Source of the DNA: Phylloscopus collybita
Taxonomy: Eukaryota > Chordata > Aves > Passeriformes > Phylloscopidae
Length of the DNA stretch: 64,000 nt
Direction: 5' to 3'
Assembly (NCBI GenBank): GCA_027886175.1
Contig: JAJNNQ010000026.1
Location: 12,891,501 to 12,955,500 of the forward strand
Below the pieces are notes generated by a model. That model saw only the letters and a program-made list of their open reading frames with translations, was not told where the DNA came from and made no database searches. The translations under genes were made by a program, and so were the position numbers. Positions within the stretch are counted from its first letter, which is position 1. Each line of letters opens with the position of its first letter. Below are positions 48,230 to 60,318 of the stretch, piece by piece.

Positions 48230-48440
48230 ACTAATTATTCAAAGTTCATGTCTACATTTTTCATTCTGATGATAGATCTAACAAAGGAGTTGAATGTCTC
48301 AGCCATTTTAAAGTCATTAATTTTTTTCCCTTCCTCATTTATTAATTGAATCCACTGCCATTCTGGTACTATTTTTTTAAAATCTTGATATATTTGCAGA
48401 AGATTACTGGTTCCCCTAGCCCTTTTGTCTACCATTAGCT
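48230..48440 (-). mobile_element. Antisense CR1-like LINE ORF2 relic
   Basis: The minus strand is open over 66 codons and reads LINEEGKKINDFKMAETFN followed by SFVRS. This matches the pattern found upstream of the reverse-transcriptase domain in CR1/L2-type LINEs, where a leu-x-asn/asp-glu-glu-gly block is followed by 'kae-lN-fF-SVF'. The surrounding pyrimidine-rich sequence from about 47.8 to 48.7 kb may belong to the same old insertion. The subfamily is not determinable by eye. Confidence 0.5.
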
Positions 48441-51229
48441 CATTACACTGTCTTTTGCCCTTGCATTTCCCTTGGAAACTTCAACTGATTCCACATATTC
48501 TTGCTTGGAAGCCATTCCAGAGCCTCTTTTCAGTATCCCTTGCTTAATCTTTGCTTAATTCCTTCACATTCCTCACCTCCCCAACATCTGTACTATTTCT
48601 TCTTTCTGAACTTTCACTATTTAATATTTTAGAATTTTATTCTTCCAAAATATGTATTACATGTATTTACCCCTGTATTTATTTGTTTATCTAACTTTGC
48701 CTTCTTAGGTGTTCAATACCCACCCAAAACTACCACTGACTTTGCTATCATTTTCACACACTTGCTTCCCTGCTTTAGCTCTGTGTTATTCTATTATTGG
48801 TGTTTGGTTCTCATAATTATCTCATTCTTTACTTAAAGAGTCAATTTTACTCAAAGCAAAGTGGATAGTACAGAAATACACTGCAAATGACTTGTAAAAG
48901 TTTGTCACTAGGAACTGGTGGCTCAGTTACAAAGAAAAGGAAATGAAAAACCATTTTCTTTCAGGTCTTGCTCAGTGCCTCTCAGGCTAGCATAATCAGG
49001 TGCTGGGAGGACAAGAAGCTCACTGTGCAGAGGATTCATTTGCCCCTCACCCTCTACTCCCTTAGAGCCCTTTAGCAGAACTGGGACCCTTTTGCCAAGC
49101 TTTATGGTTGGCAGCTGTGAGGAGCCAAGATTTAACAATGCTGTTACTTACTTGCCTTAAAAATCTTGATCTTTCTTCTTGGGATCAGTTACTGTCTCTT
49201 TGTAGCACGTATGAGGAGCCAGGGCAGCTCAGAGCAAAGGTCTGTCTAGCCACACATCTTGTCTCCAGCCTGAAATAGCACCATGCCTCAAGGAAAGGGA
49301 TAAATGCAGAGATGGATGCATCCCCACTACCCTCTCTGCCTTCAGAAATTTGTGGATCAAAGACTTCCTCAGCCAGAGGTGGTAGATCCACACTTAGTAA
49401 TCCTTTACAGATTTTTCTTCTCTGAATCACTTGGTGGCTTACTGTGTACTGTATGCATTATCAGAACACACAAAACTTCCTGCACAAGGATGTGTTGTGT
49501 GGAGAAAACCCTTGGTATCAGGGGACAGAAACTATGTTCGAGGGAGTGAAGCTTAAAATCAGAGCTTCTTAGCTTGTTCAGCTGCATTGTTTTCCCTTTT
49601 TGTTTTTGACTTTGAATGTCACTGTTTCCCAGTCTTGGCCAATGTTTTGTGAAACCTCCATATAGTCCCGAGCAGGAAGCTAAGCTTCAGGAGACACCTC
49701 CATCTCTTTTTTCATGACTTCCCACAAAATCTACAGTCTTTACAAAATGAAAGGCTGAAATATGGCTCATGTTTTTTTCCTGAACTGAATCAACAAAAAA
49801 AGTCATTGAGTGGTCATGCAATAGGCTTTACAGATTCCTATATTTCTCTGGCTTAAAACCATTAAAGCACTTTGAGGAGCAAAGAGGGAGAGATTGCTTT
49901 TGAACCAGGTATCCATGGCATGAGTGCCTCTGAAGCAGTCACAAGTGACTTGAAGCTGCTACGTATAATACTTGGGGTTAACAAAACAGCTTAGTGATTT
50001 TAATGTGACAATCATTTGGCACTTGCATAGCCTAGTTTCTCTGAGGTCTCTGGGTCGTTTGGCCAGCTCAACAGTAAAGGCTTCCTAAAACAGAAATATA
50101 TGCAGTGACCATCATTAAAATGGTTATGGATTCATTGATATTGTTGAGATTTTCCTAAGGCATTTATTAGTCCTGGTATCACCCATTGCAGATTGGGGTC
50201 TATCACAGAGGCACATGCAAACCCATACAAGGTTTGCTGCCAAGGTCCCTAACAATCCCCTGTAGCAATCCCCTGTGCTCCACCAGTGTATGGCAGCACA
50301 GACAGCCAATGCATGTTTGTGCCATCACCATCATCACTTCTTCTAATCCTCTCAGCTGCTTTCTGGAGACTCCAGCAGTCTCCCAGAGTCCACAGCACAA
50401 GCTGGGTGCTTTGAGGCAAAGAGAGGCATTTGCTCTCAGACATGGCCAGGCAGTTTTCTGTGGCTGTGGGGGGCAATACAGTGACATCCATGATGTCAAG
50501 GTGCCCACACATTCATTACAATATCACTTCAAGCATGAAGACACTGTGATGTTTCCAGTCACAGCCTGGTTTCATCTCTTTCACTGTTTCCCATAGTGTC
50601 AGTTCTGTAACACTGGAATTCTCAGCGGAGTCCTACAAAGCATTACCCACTCCTCCTTAAAATTAGAGATTGTATTACTTCACAGAAAGAAATCATACTT
50701 TCACCCACCATGTTGCTTTCACTTCTACTGGCAAACCCAGACTTTAAAAACACACATTTCTGCAATTGCCCTAGTGCAGCCACACTGGAGTTTTAATATC
50801 ATCTTCACAAATTCCCTCTTGCAAAGGTCTTTGGAATCTGTGCATGTGTTTTTCTTCTTTCTAGGCATAATTTATATGTTGCTGAATCATAAGTAAGCAA
50901 AGATGAGTAAGTGGTGCATGTCAGTCTCTGTTCTTATCCTCTTCAGTTTGTATACTTATGAGGCAGAGATGGGCTCATTAAAAAGAGGAAGAATTTATCT
51001 CTGAAACCTCAAACAAATCCTGTTTATTTATGGATAGTTTTGAAAAATAGCTTGCCTTATTTATCATGGTGGGCAAGTATCATGGAAAAAGCCATAATCA
51101 TAAAACATATCTCAGTGCATAGCAGAACATGTCTTTCAAGCAGAATGGATGAGATTAAACCTCAAAGCTCTCATTAATGCGATAGGAAGCTTGATGCCTA
51201 ATTCTCCTTGATTATGCTAAAAAATTCTG

Positions 51230-51254
51230 AAAAAAAAAAAAAAAAAAAAAAAAA
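51230..51254. repeat. A25 homopolymer
   Basis: A run of 25 A is followed by 'gtaaaaaaaatc' in SCML4 intron 5. No retroposon body is recognised immediately upstream. Confidence 0.9.
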
Positions 51255-51849
51255 GTAAAAAAAATCTCATTTCAGAAAGCCAGTTGGGGCAGCAAACAGA
51301 TAAACATGCACTTTCCTGTCATCATTTGCCAAATTGAAGCTTTTAAATTACGGAAGGAATAGTCAAGGACATCATAAACCTTTCCAAGCCTGCTTACATA
51401 AGAGACAAAGCCTTTATCCCAAGTATGAAGAATTGTGTGTTCAACCACAATATAATAACCTTAACCTTGCCCTGTAGCTTGTTATATTTATGGAGATTTT
51501 ATTATCCAGTATTAGCAGTTAATTATTATCACCTGAGGGTCTTTGCTAAAGAGGCAGTCCTGCTTATTAGTGCACACATTTTCTGAAAACATTTGGGGGC
51601 GTGGGGGTTGAAATTTCTCTTTTTCCGGAATGATGCTGCAAGCAGCTCATGGAGGGCAGATCCAGCACCTCCCCAAGGCAAAGGAGCTGCTGATGGCATT
51701 GTGAGTCTCAGCACTGAATTCAGCAGATACAGCCTGCCTGCCAATTTTTGAGGACATTTCAGTCTGAAAGTTTCAGTGCTTCCAGCGAGCTGCCTTTTTG
51801 TCTCCCCGACAAAGGAGAGGCAAAGCAAGAAAAGCCCGGATCAATATTA

Positions 51850-52060
51850 GATGTCGGCGGGCACGTGTGGCGCAGCTGGACGCTGGGCTGCTGCAGCGGC
51901 GCCGCATCCCCGCACAGTGCGTGCCGGGCTGTCAGCGGGAGCACTGCCACACTGCTGGGACAGGGACTCTTCTCTGACGCGAAGCAAGGCGGAGGACACC
52001 AGCCAGGTGGTGTCCATCATGTCCTGCCAGCCCCGGCCAGCGCAAACCGATGTGCTGAGC
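51850..52060. promoter_or_regulatory. CpG-dense patch, possible internal promoter or enhancer
   Basis: Around 18 CpG dinucleotides fall within about 210 bp, in an otherwise CpG-poor, AT-rich intron. A palindromic E-box (CACGTG) lies at 51862-51867. A donor-like CCAG|GTGGTG occurs at 52007. The patch could be a small CpG island marking an alternative SCML4 first exon 3.9 kb upstream of the SAM exons, or merely a GC-rich relic. No ATG lies in the one frame that would join the next exon in phase, so such an exon would most likely be untranslated. Confidence 0.3.
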
Positions 52061-54667
52061 CTGATTTTTGCAGAGCTCTCTGCTGATCGTGGCTCAGTCA
52101 ACACCCTGCCCCGCCACAAATATCCTGTAATTGTGGGCTCCTGCTTCTCTGATGCATCTCTTCTTCTCCTGCTTGGTGTGCCCTAGATTTTTAGGAAAGT
52201 ATCTTAAAGCCTTCCTCCTTTCCTTGTTTATAGTGGGGGGTGGTTTGTTTTTTAAAATAATTCCCATTTCTCTGCACCTTTGAGGGTCTGCTACTTCCGC
52301 TTAGTTTCAGTAGATCTGCTGCTCTTTATTATCTGCTCCAGTGCCATCAGAGAGAACCTTTTAAAATTTCATTCCCACCCCCTTCCCCTGAGGCAAAGAA
52401 ATCATTTAGGCCTGCAGCAATATTAAAGTTCATCTGTCACTCCCTTTCCACTCTTATCTATCAATGACTGTACTCCCTCTGGGCTCTGTTTGTTTGCCAA
52501 GAACATATTTAGGGAGTCTGTTATTTGTCTTTCCTTCTTTTGCAGGTTTAACTCCATTTTAGCATTTTATTTCCTTGTCATGCCTCTGTAGCCATTTGGC
52601 TGTTGGCTCTGTCTCCATTATTCTTCTCAGGAAGGTGCAGAGGTTAGAGATGAGTGGCAGAGAAAAATGTGAGGTGAAAATGCAGACTGAGCTCAGCCAC
52701 CTCTTTCCCTCGGCTTCACTCAGCTTTTGCCACTGGCCTGGTAATTCCAGGTTTCTGTGTGGGCAATGGTCTTGACTGGGATGCCTGGAGATGTTCCTCT
52801 GCAGAGGAACCTCTTCACTGTCCTTCCCCAGTATCGTTTGAGGCAGGAGGGGAAAGTGCTTCCCTCTGATTACCTAAATTTCCATATCCCATTCCATTAA
52901 TTTGACAAATTTTTGCCACCTGTCAAAAACAGGAAATTGGATTTGACCTAGATTATGATCTCTAAAAATAATTATTGGTCGCAAGCACTCCCATCTCTTT
53001 GTAATCTGAGTATTCATTATCATCTTGATTAATTCTGATGACAGGATGGCATAGGATACCCAGGAGACATGAGACTTCCTCATTTATCTAATTCTTAGGT
53101 TAAGTGTGAATACCTTCAGATATGAAAAAAATGTATAGTACTTGCCCTGCTGCCATCAAACACATTTGTGCTTAATATAATCTTTCACCAAAGTGATGCT
53201 ATTGAAAGAAACCCCATGCCTTTGTGTAGACATGAAATGATCTCTTTTCTTTTGTAAATTGAGGAATTACACTTGGATGGGTAAACTACAACGTTAAAAA
53301 GCCAAATAAACTAATAACTAAAATAAATTATAAAATATATGAAAAAACCAGATTGCTTCCTGACTCATCTGCTAAAACCTGACATTTTGCTGCAAACTGA
53401 GGGTATCTTTGTTTTATTAATAAGATTTAAAGGTAGCTCCTTTCACACAAGTAAATTAACACACTTTAATTCTTGAAAAAGCAGCAGAGAATCCAAACCT
53501 TGATACTAGGTAGGTAAATAAAGACAAAAAAAAAAGTGTTTGAAGAATTAATATTGACATATAATTCTTGTTTATATATTATGATATTATACTATTGCTC
53601 AGGCATGGATTTGAAAGGGTTATCTTCACCTGCTAGGGGCTGGAAGAGTCCTTGCCATGCAGTTTCTTTAGAAAGGTCATTTATATATTTGTCTTTCAGA
53701 AATCACATTTATGCTATTGATTGCTAGATTGCAAAGGAGTGAATAGATTCCTCCTGTCATTTCAACCTTTTCTTCTCATCCCCCTTCCTTTTATTACAGA
53801 TACTTCCAATACCTGTGAAGGCTCCCAGCAGCACTTGGAGGTCTCTGCTCTCCTTGCCCTTTCCTGGGCAGGTTGCAGGCAGGAGTCAGTGGGCTGCAGG
53901 CTGCCCTTTCTGTTCCCAGTGTAAATCCCAGGCTAAGTCCTCTGGGCTTTCCTTACATTTATACAAATTTAAGGGAAAAAACCCCATTCCTCAGTAGTGG
54001 CACTTCTCCCCTGGTCGTGTTATGGCAGTAGCAGAGAAACTTCTGCCGTCTTTTGGTCACTGCCAAAACTTTCTTTCCTCCCTCTATTTTCTGAAGAGTT
54101 TGCAAAAGCCTGGTCTTTTTCCCAACCTTTGATCTGAGGTGGTGTAGTGCCCAATACCTCCACGCATCAGCTCTCATCCAAACCATTGACAGATCATGAA
54201 GGGGAGATGTCCCATGTCCCCCTGACAGAGTTCCTCAATGCTACTGATGATCCAGGGGTTGGCCAAGATTACCCCATTCGTTTAGCACTCTCTGTCTTCA
54301 TTGTCTCATGCCAAAGGCTCCAGATGGTATCTGTACCGTTGTGTATTGCATTTATCCTGTGAGGGAGCCCAGGGTCACCTGCGTCCATACAAACACTGGT
54401 CCTCGCTGTCTAATTAAAAGGACCTGCGGCTGTTCCTTGTCCTTTGTATCCAGAACAGTGACTTAGCAAATGAGATTGTAATTATCATGATATTTACATC
54501 TCATCTCATTATGAAAACCAGATTTGCACATTCATAGCATTGCTGCTTTCTGGAGTTCATTCTGAGTAACTGCAAGTACACCTCATTATGTTATACTGTA
54601 AGATGGGAGTGGTAGCAAGGGAAAAAAGGACAAATATGCACATAAACCCATTATTGGGTATATATGG

Positions 54668-54720
54668 GCAGAGTCTCAGCTGGTATGAATCACCAGAGCT
54701 CTACTGAAGTCAAGGGAATG
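54668..54720. repeat. Ancient amniote SINE/LINE-like relic
   Basis: 'cagagtctcagctggtatgaatcaccagagctctactgaagtcaaggga' strongly recalls an old dispersed amniote repeat with a 'ctcagctggtgtaaatcagcatagctccattgaagtcaatgga' core. It is the best-preserved of three similar relics in this gene. The family name is uncertain. Confidence 0.45.
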
Positions 54721-55961
54721 ACAATCTACATAAGCCCCAAACCCACCTAGCACATTTACCCTCGTGCGTTAGGATCGTGTTTTGAGTCATGCGTGGGGAT
54801 TCTCATACATCCCATGTGTCCTCATAAGCTCAGTATTTTTCTGGAAAGCTCATCCCTTCTCTCCTCAGCAGTTCTGATTGCCTCTTGGCTACATAGGGCA
54901 TTTCCAGGCTCTAATGTTGGTGTCTGTGGTCTCCCTCTACATGCACTCCTCTGTTTGATTTCTGGTATTCTGTAGTGTATACTTGCTTTCCATTTGCACT
55001 TCTCTCATTAAAAACTGGGCCTTGACAGAAAGAGATGAACAGATGTGAGCGAGTAACATTTAATGCATCTGTGTGCTGCTGCCTGCTAATGCAAAGTTTG
55101 CTTGGTGTGGATATAAACAAATGGAAACAGCTTTCCTGTAACCTAGCATAATATAGTTCTGGTCGTAAAGAAGCAGAGTAAGTGGGGGTACAAATTATAT
55201 TCAGGTGGAGATTGAGATTTATAATTCTGCAGAGACTGAGAATAAAAACATAAATGCACTTTCATTCCAATGTGCCTGTATTCACTTGATTTAAAGCTAC
55301 AGCAAGCTGAAGTCACCTTAAATCGTCAAGGGGTTATACCATTAAAAAGTCACATGAGCAATGTTCATCTTCACATGTTTCAGTAACTTTCCAAATTGGA
55401 ATTCACTGGGGACCATCAGCTTTGTGAGAGACTAAGATTAGGAAGATACGGACTGAAAGCCTTCTGCTAGGCTCTAAAACAAGTATGAATACCTGAATAC
55501 AAATTAAGAAACCCTATTTGTTATATCCTGATTTTATCCTCTAGCCTCCACGTTCAATGGCAAACTCCTTTGTTTAGTGCTGAAGAACCTTCTCTCCAGG
55601 TGTGAGGGTAGTGTCTTCTTGAGCCAAGATCCCTGCTGCTGCAGATCAGACAGCAGGGGCAGCTTGGTTTAAGAGCCTGGCAGCTGGCACATTTTTCCTT
55701 CCCCAGCAGGGACTAAGGGTTTTATGTTTTTTAACACAATTCACCAGCTGGGATCATGTCTTCCAATAAGCAGTCAGATTAGAAACTTGCACAAGTCCCC
55801 TTTTTTCCCTGTGCTGCCATCTCAGGCCAGTACTTGCACGCACAGATCCAGTGTCCAAGCTGCAGTGAGGCTGCCACAGCCCTGCACATTCACAATCAAA
55901 AACTGAGGAGACCTCTGCATGCCATTGTAATGCACTGTTGTGGGCTTTTTTGTACCCATAG

Positions 55962-56107
55962 CCTCGAGTCCTTCACCTGAACAGCAAGATGCAGCTCGGC
56001 CATCAAGCAAGAATCCTTCGACCTGGACGGTGGATGATGTGGTTTGGTTTGTGAAGGATGCAGACCCTCAAGCTTTAGGCCCTCATGTGGAGCTCTTCAG
56101 AAAACAC
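55962..56107 (+). CDS. SCML4: SCML4 coding exon 6 (first half of SAM domain)
   Basis: This exon completes codon 332 (Ala) and encodes residues 333-380. The acceptor is 'tttttgtacccatag' ending at 55961 and the donor is CAC|GTATGT at 56108. It enters in phase 1 and leaves in phase 0. A short linker (SSPSPEQQDAARPSSKNPS) leads into TWTVDDVVWFVKDADP and ALGPHVELFRKH, the first helices of the SAM/SPM domain of Scm-type proteins. In this family the domain polymerises and binds other polycomb SAM domains. The exon matches the mammalian sequence almost residue for residue as recalled. Confidence 0.96.
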
Positions 56108-56314
56108 GTATGTAGAAGGCTACCTTTACCACTTCTAGGTAATTTAAGTCACAAGAGACAGCCAACTCATGTCACACACAGCCCCTCAGCTGCCTTGGGC
56201 TTGCTCAACCACATTGACTGCAGGGCCTGGCAAGGAGTTCAGCACCACTGGAGGGTTTGGGCTAAAGAAATTTCACTTATCCCTTGAGATGGTGGTTAAA
56301 CACCAGGATGGGCT

Positions 56315-56486
56315 TTGTGAAAAGGTGGATGATGCCCCAAGCTTGTCAGTGTTAAAGAGGCTTTTGGAGAGTGGAATTTGGCAATTTGGTAATTTGTAAT
56401 TTACAGAGTGTAATTTGGTCAGCCCTGAATTTTTCTGGCAGTTGGACTAGATCATTGTAGGTCCCTTCCCACTGAAACAGTTCTAT
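56315..56486 (+). mobile_element. CR1 LINE 3' tail
   Basis: 'gatgatgccccaagcttgtcagtgttaaagaggcttttgga', 'gtcagccctgaatttttctggcagttggactagatcattgtaggtcccttccc' and the terminal 'ttctattcta' mark a CR1 copy of the subgroup ending in ATTCTATTCTA repeats. It sits about 200 bp downstream of SCML4 coding exon 6. Confidence 0.9.
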
Positions 56487-56560
56487 TCTACTCTATTCTA
56501 TTCTATTCTATTCTATTCTATTCCGTTCCGTTCCGTTCCGTTCCGTTCCGTTCCATTCCA
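56481..56560. repeat. (TTCTA)n-(TTCCG)6 compound microsatellite
   Basis: TTCTA units at 56481-56520, with one CTCTA variant, switch abruptly to six perfect TTCCG units at 56521-56550, then TTCCATTCCA. The tract is continuous with the end of the CR1 element, so it grew from the CR1 terminal repeat. The opposite strand presents CGGAA every 5 bp. Confidence 0.95.
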
Positions 56561-59400
56561 CTCTGTTTTGTGCTGTGCTCTGCTACTCTATTCATTTATA
56601 CTTCAATGGGGAAACCATAACAGTGTCTTTAGAAAATGCTTGCTGTTTGTTCCCAGCTACTCCAGCATAAATTGTTTCTATGCCAAGCCTAAGAGAAAGC
56701 ACTGAGGATCTGGTGCGCATTTTTCATTGTCACAAAAAAGCCTCATTTCAATGATTTTTTTTTCCACAGGATATATATGATTCTTCTCTGAAGAGCGTTT
56801 TTTATGGGTCTCTAGATATTTAGCAGGAGAAACCTAAAACATCCAATATTTTAATCTTTTTCCCCACAGTATTGTGTAACTACATAACCAAATTTAACAG
56901 ACCTGCTGACTCTCTAGAGGATATGATAGTTGCTTTTGTGAGGATAACTTCCAGTGATGGAAATTATATTATCCTTAATTAGTAAAGGGGAAGACAAGTA
57001 AACTTGTCTGATCTGGAGTTTCTTGTTCTACTGCTGTATATGGAGTTGACACCAATGTATCTATTAGCAATTTTTGCCTTCTCCATCTCTCCTCAATCAA
57101 TTCAGTCTGGCTATGAAAAATGGATTTTACCTAAAAGTGACTTGTCTGTGTTCAGGTGGAGGTCATAAGTTTTCACGTGAGTGCCTGGACCTAGGTCTAA
57201 ATGAGAATTGTTCCTCAGCCCTGAGTCCTGACCAGCACCCCGAGTGCTGCAGAGACAATAAAAGGACTTGATCACTCCTTGCCCCTATGCCAGCTGAGAC
57301 AAGTGGGGCTGTGGAGTTGCAGATGAGAGCTGAGGGAGGTAAACAGACTTCCAGCTACACTCTGCCTCCAGGGTTTCCAGATACAGGAGGTGGCTGAGGA
57401 ACAGCTGAAAATGAAGATGAACACAGGCCTTGAGGTCTGCTCACCCTAGGAAGGTATTGAGGCCATCTGCTGTTCTGTAAACAGGTCTGTGGGACAAGAA
57501 CAACAGCAGGCACAGAGGTGTGGGGCCTGATCTGCAAGTACAGGTTAGGTGCTGGCCTACTTTTCCATCCTTCTGCCTTATAAGCTGATAATGAAAGCAT
57601 AGCCTACACTGGTCATGTGGGCAACCAGGCAGATAAACAAGCCACCTTCAGATTTGAAGGAACTTGCTATAGAATGAGTTTCTGCCAATACCAGAAGGGG
57701 CTGTGCATTGAGAGAAAATCTTCATGCAAGGGAGCGAGAATTGTCATGATCTGAGGCATACAGGTATGTCCAAAAGGAAAAACCCCCAACTTTTAAAGTT
57801 TGTCTTGTAAATACGGAGAGTGCAAAAGCACTGATTTTGTCTAGTTTCCATCTGTAGCAAAGTATGCTTTTATGTAACAGCAGGGCCTGGGAACACTCCA
57901 GGAAGTCATGGGCCAGCTGCACTGGAGAATGCCATGATACTGCAGCTGCTCTGTGACCAAAGAGATCAAGCTAAATTGCCACTAAACACTGTCCCTGTCA
58001 TCCTTTGTTGCACACCCAGCACCCACGGGCTCTACTTATCATTGGTTTCCTTGTAAAATATGCCATAGGTTTGAGAACCTGGGTATGATTGCCACACAAC
58101 TCAATTCAATTACACCTTTGAGTTATATATATCCCTGCAATTTTTCAGCCTTCAAACCTCATCTGGATTAGCACAAAGACCCCAGGGGTGAGAGACAAGT
58201 GATTAGTCCATTAACCTCAGCCATATCTTCCTGTATGTTCAATCTTTCTGTGAAGCAGGTGCATAATTTACTTAGAAGCACTTACTGTCATTGGCAAGGC
58301 CCAGCTATTGCCCGAAATAGTTGCTTTGGCAATCAGCTCATCTGAGCTGGGGGAGAGGCTGTTGGGACCAGCAGGAAGAAAACAGCTGGAGGATGTATCC
58401 TGAACGTGGGCAGTGCGATTTTCTACTGCCCTACCAGGCCATTTGGGTGTTGACCTCAGTCCTGAGAGCCAGCTCTTCCAGCCTGCAGCCCACATCCTTC
58501 ACTGCCCCAAAAGGTGCTGCAGGATGTCCTAGCTCTGTCTGCTCTTCCCACCAGGAGCAGGCGTTTTGCTTCTTGTCAGGATACCCAAGGAGGTCTGTCA
58601 CAGCTCCTGAGAGTATCCACCAAAGACTGAGAAACTTCCTACCAGCTCCCCTGGGCTGCTCCCTCAGCAGGTCTGTGTGCCAAGGACAGCTGAGCTCATC
58701 ACTGGTAGAGCTTTTGGTCTCATGCTAAGGAGCCACTGCCCTAGCTAGGGACCTTATAGCAGCACGGTGTGAGATCAGGCTAATGTGCATGTGGGAACCA
58801 TGTTATCAAAGTCTTCTTTTTTAAAATTATTTTTTAAAGGGCTGACACAGGAATACTGCAAAGAAGCCAAGCCAAGAATCTGCACAGGGAAATGGCTAAT
58901 ATGGGATATTTAATTGGATATGAATGCTCCCTCTGGCATACTATTGTCATGGAGTTTAATCTTGACCCCTACACAGTAATAATAATGGAAATAATAAAAT
59001 GCTGAACTCAACATTTAGAAGCAGCTGCCTCCACACCTGACCCTTGACAATGTTTTTACCCTATGGCTGCACAGTTAAAGGAGTTCTTCCTTTATTTCCT
59101 ATGCAAATAGCAATTGTATGTAACACTTACTTTACATTAGCTTCCTTAAAATAATGGCAAGGAGAGCGGGAAGGTGGAGACCGTTTCTATTATGGATAGA
59201 GTGGGGGTTGCAAAATGAGGAGCATTAATTGATTGAGTTAATCAGAAAGTGACCTTAACTGCTCATCAGATAAATCACCTAGTGAATGGAATAATAATGA
59301 TCAGGGCAAATTAGGATCCATAGTGTTGCTTAATAAGTAGGCAATAGATCACAGTGGAAAGATCTGACCATCAAAACCATAGAACAGTGTGGACAGCATT

Positions 59401-59438
59401 GGTGTGTGTGTCTGTGTATGTGTACACACACACACACA
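59401..59438. repeat. (GT)n/(AC)n dyad repeat
   Basis: GT repeats at 59401-59423 run directly into AC repeats at 59424-59438, centred on GT|AC. The two arms are nearly reverse complements over about 15-17 bp, so the tract can form a hairpin or cruciform. Confidence 0.9.
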
Positions 59439-60318
59439 TAGCACTTGTGATGTTTTAGCTCTCCAAGTGTGTAAGTGTGCTGGAAGCTCTGGGGATGGGT
59501 AGTATTTTTTGTCAGATCCACTAATACAGTCAGGAAAAACCAGACAAGTTTTAGGTCCAAGGAAGGACAGTACAGCTGAAAGCTTCTGTGTTCTACAGTC
59601 CATAGTAAAAGAGAGTCTGTTTCTCTGTGGGCTCAGGCTACTTTTGCCGTAGTACTTCATAATTTCAAAAGGTTTTAAGCCAACAGTTCCGGGATAAACA
59701 GCTGAGCTTGGTGGCAATTTCCTCCACTTACATGAGGGTTAAATTAAAATCTAGCAAATTTAATAATAAATGCAATTAAGTAAGCAAGTCTTCAATTTGA
59801 GAAAAAAACATACATGTATACACACACACATATACCACATACTTGCACCATTGGGTATAAGTGTACTGGAGAAATGTGAAGCATGCAGATAGCTGGGGAC
59901 AAAGCTGAAACTGAGATCCAGAGGTGTTCTATTAGCAGTTTAATGTGTCTACATCCTTCTCTGTCTCCATCACTCATACCTTTCTCTCAAGGCTGACTGG
60001 CTTTTCTCAGAATTGCGCTTAAAGCAACCATGATTTTTTTAAAAATCTACTTTTAATTGCAAAATGAATTGAAAACCTAAACTAATCTTATAGTTCCTTG
60101 AAGAATAAGAATAGTATTTAATTAAACCTTCCTTTACACTTCCTTCTATAACACCTCAGATTTCAATTTTTTAAATGAAATTTCAAAATGCATGGCATTT
60201 CAGGTAGCTCTACCCTAAATGACATGCTGTTTCTAATTCACCTTGTTTAATGTGTCAGGACACAGCACTTGAAGGAGGGTTAACACATTTTGATTCTCTT
60301 CCTCTCTTTTGAAACCAG

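Larger units (their letters stand above)
47357..55961 (+). other. SCML4: SCML4 intron after coding exon 5
   Basis: This 8.6 kb intron has donor GTAATG and acceptor 'tttttgtacccatag'. It contains a probable antisense LINE relic (48230-48440), an A25 run (51230-51254), a CpG-dense patch (51850-52060) and an old SINE-like relic (54668-54720). No further coding exon is needed because the flanking exons join directly in phase 1. Confidence 0.78.
56108..60318 (+). other. SCML4: SCML4 intron after coding exon 6
   Basis: This 4.2 kb intron has donor GTATGT and acceptor 'tcttttgaaaccag'. It contains a CR1 tail leading into a pentanucleotide microsatellite (56315-56560), a GT/AC dyad repeat (59401-59438) and an AC-rich tract near 59805-59836. 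The AT-rich unique sequence at 58800-59330 is a possible conserved non-coding element. No exon is seen. Confidence 0.78.

Noticed and set aside
51851..52186. Ala-rich 111-codon frame in the CpG patch
   Set aside because: Starts with ATG but ends in phase 0 at the donor-like site, incompatible with the phase-1 exon at 55962; kept only as a possible regulatory patch.
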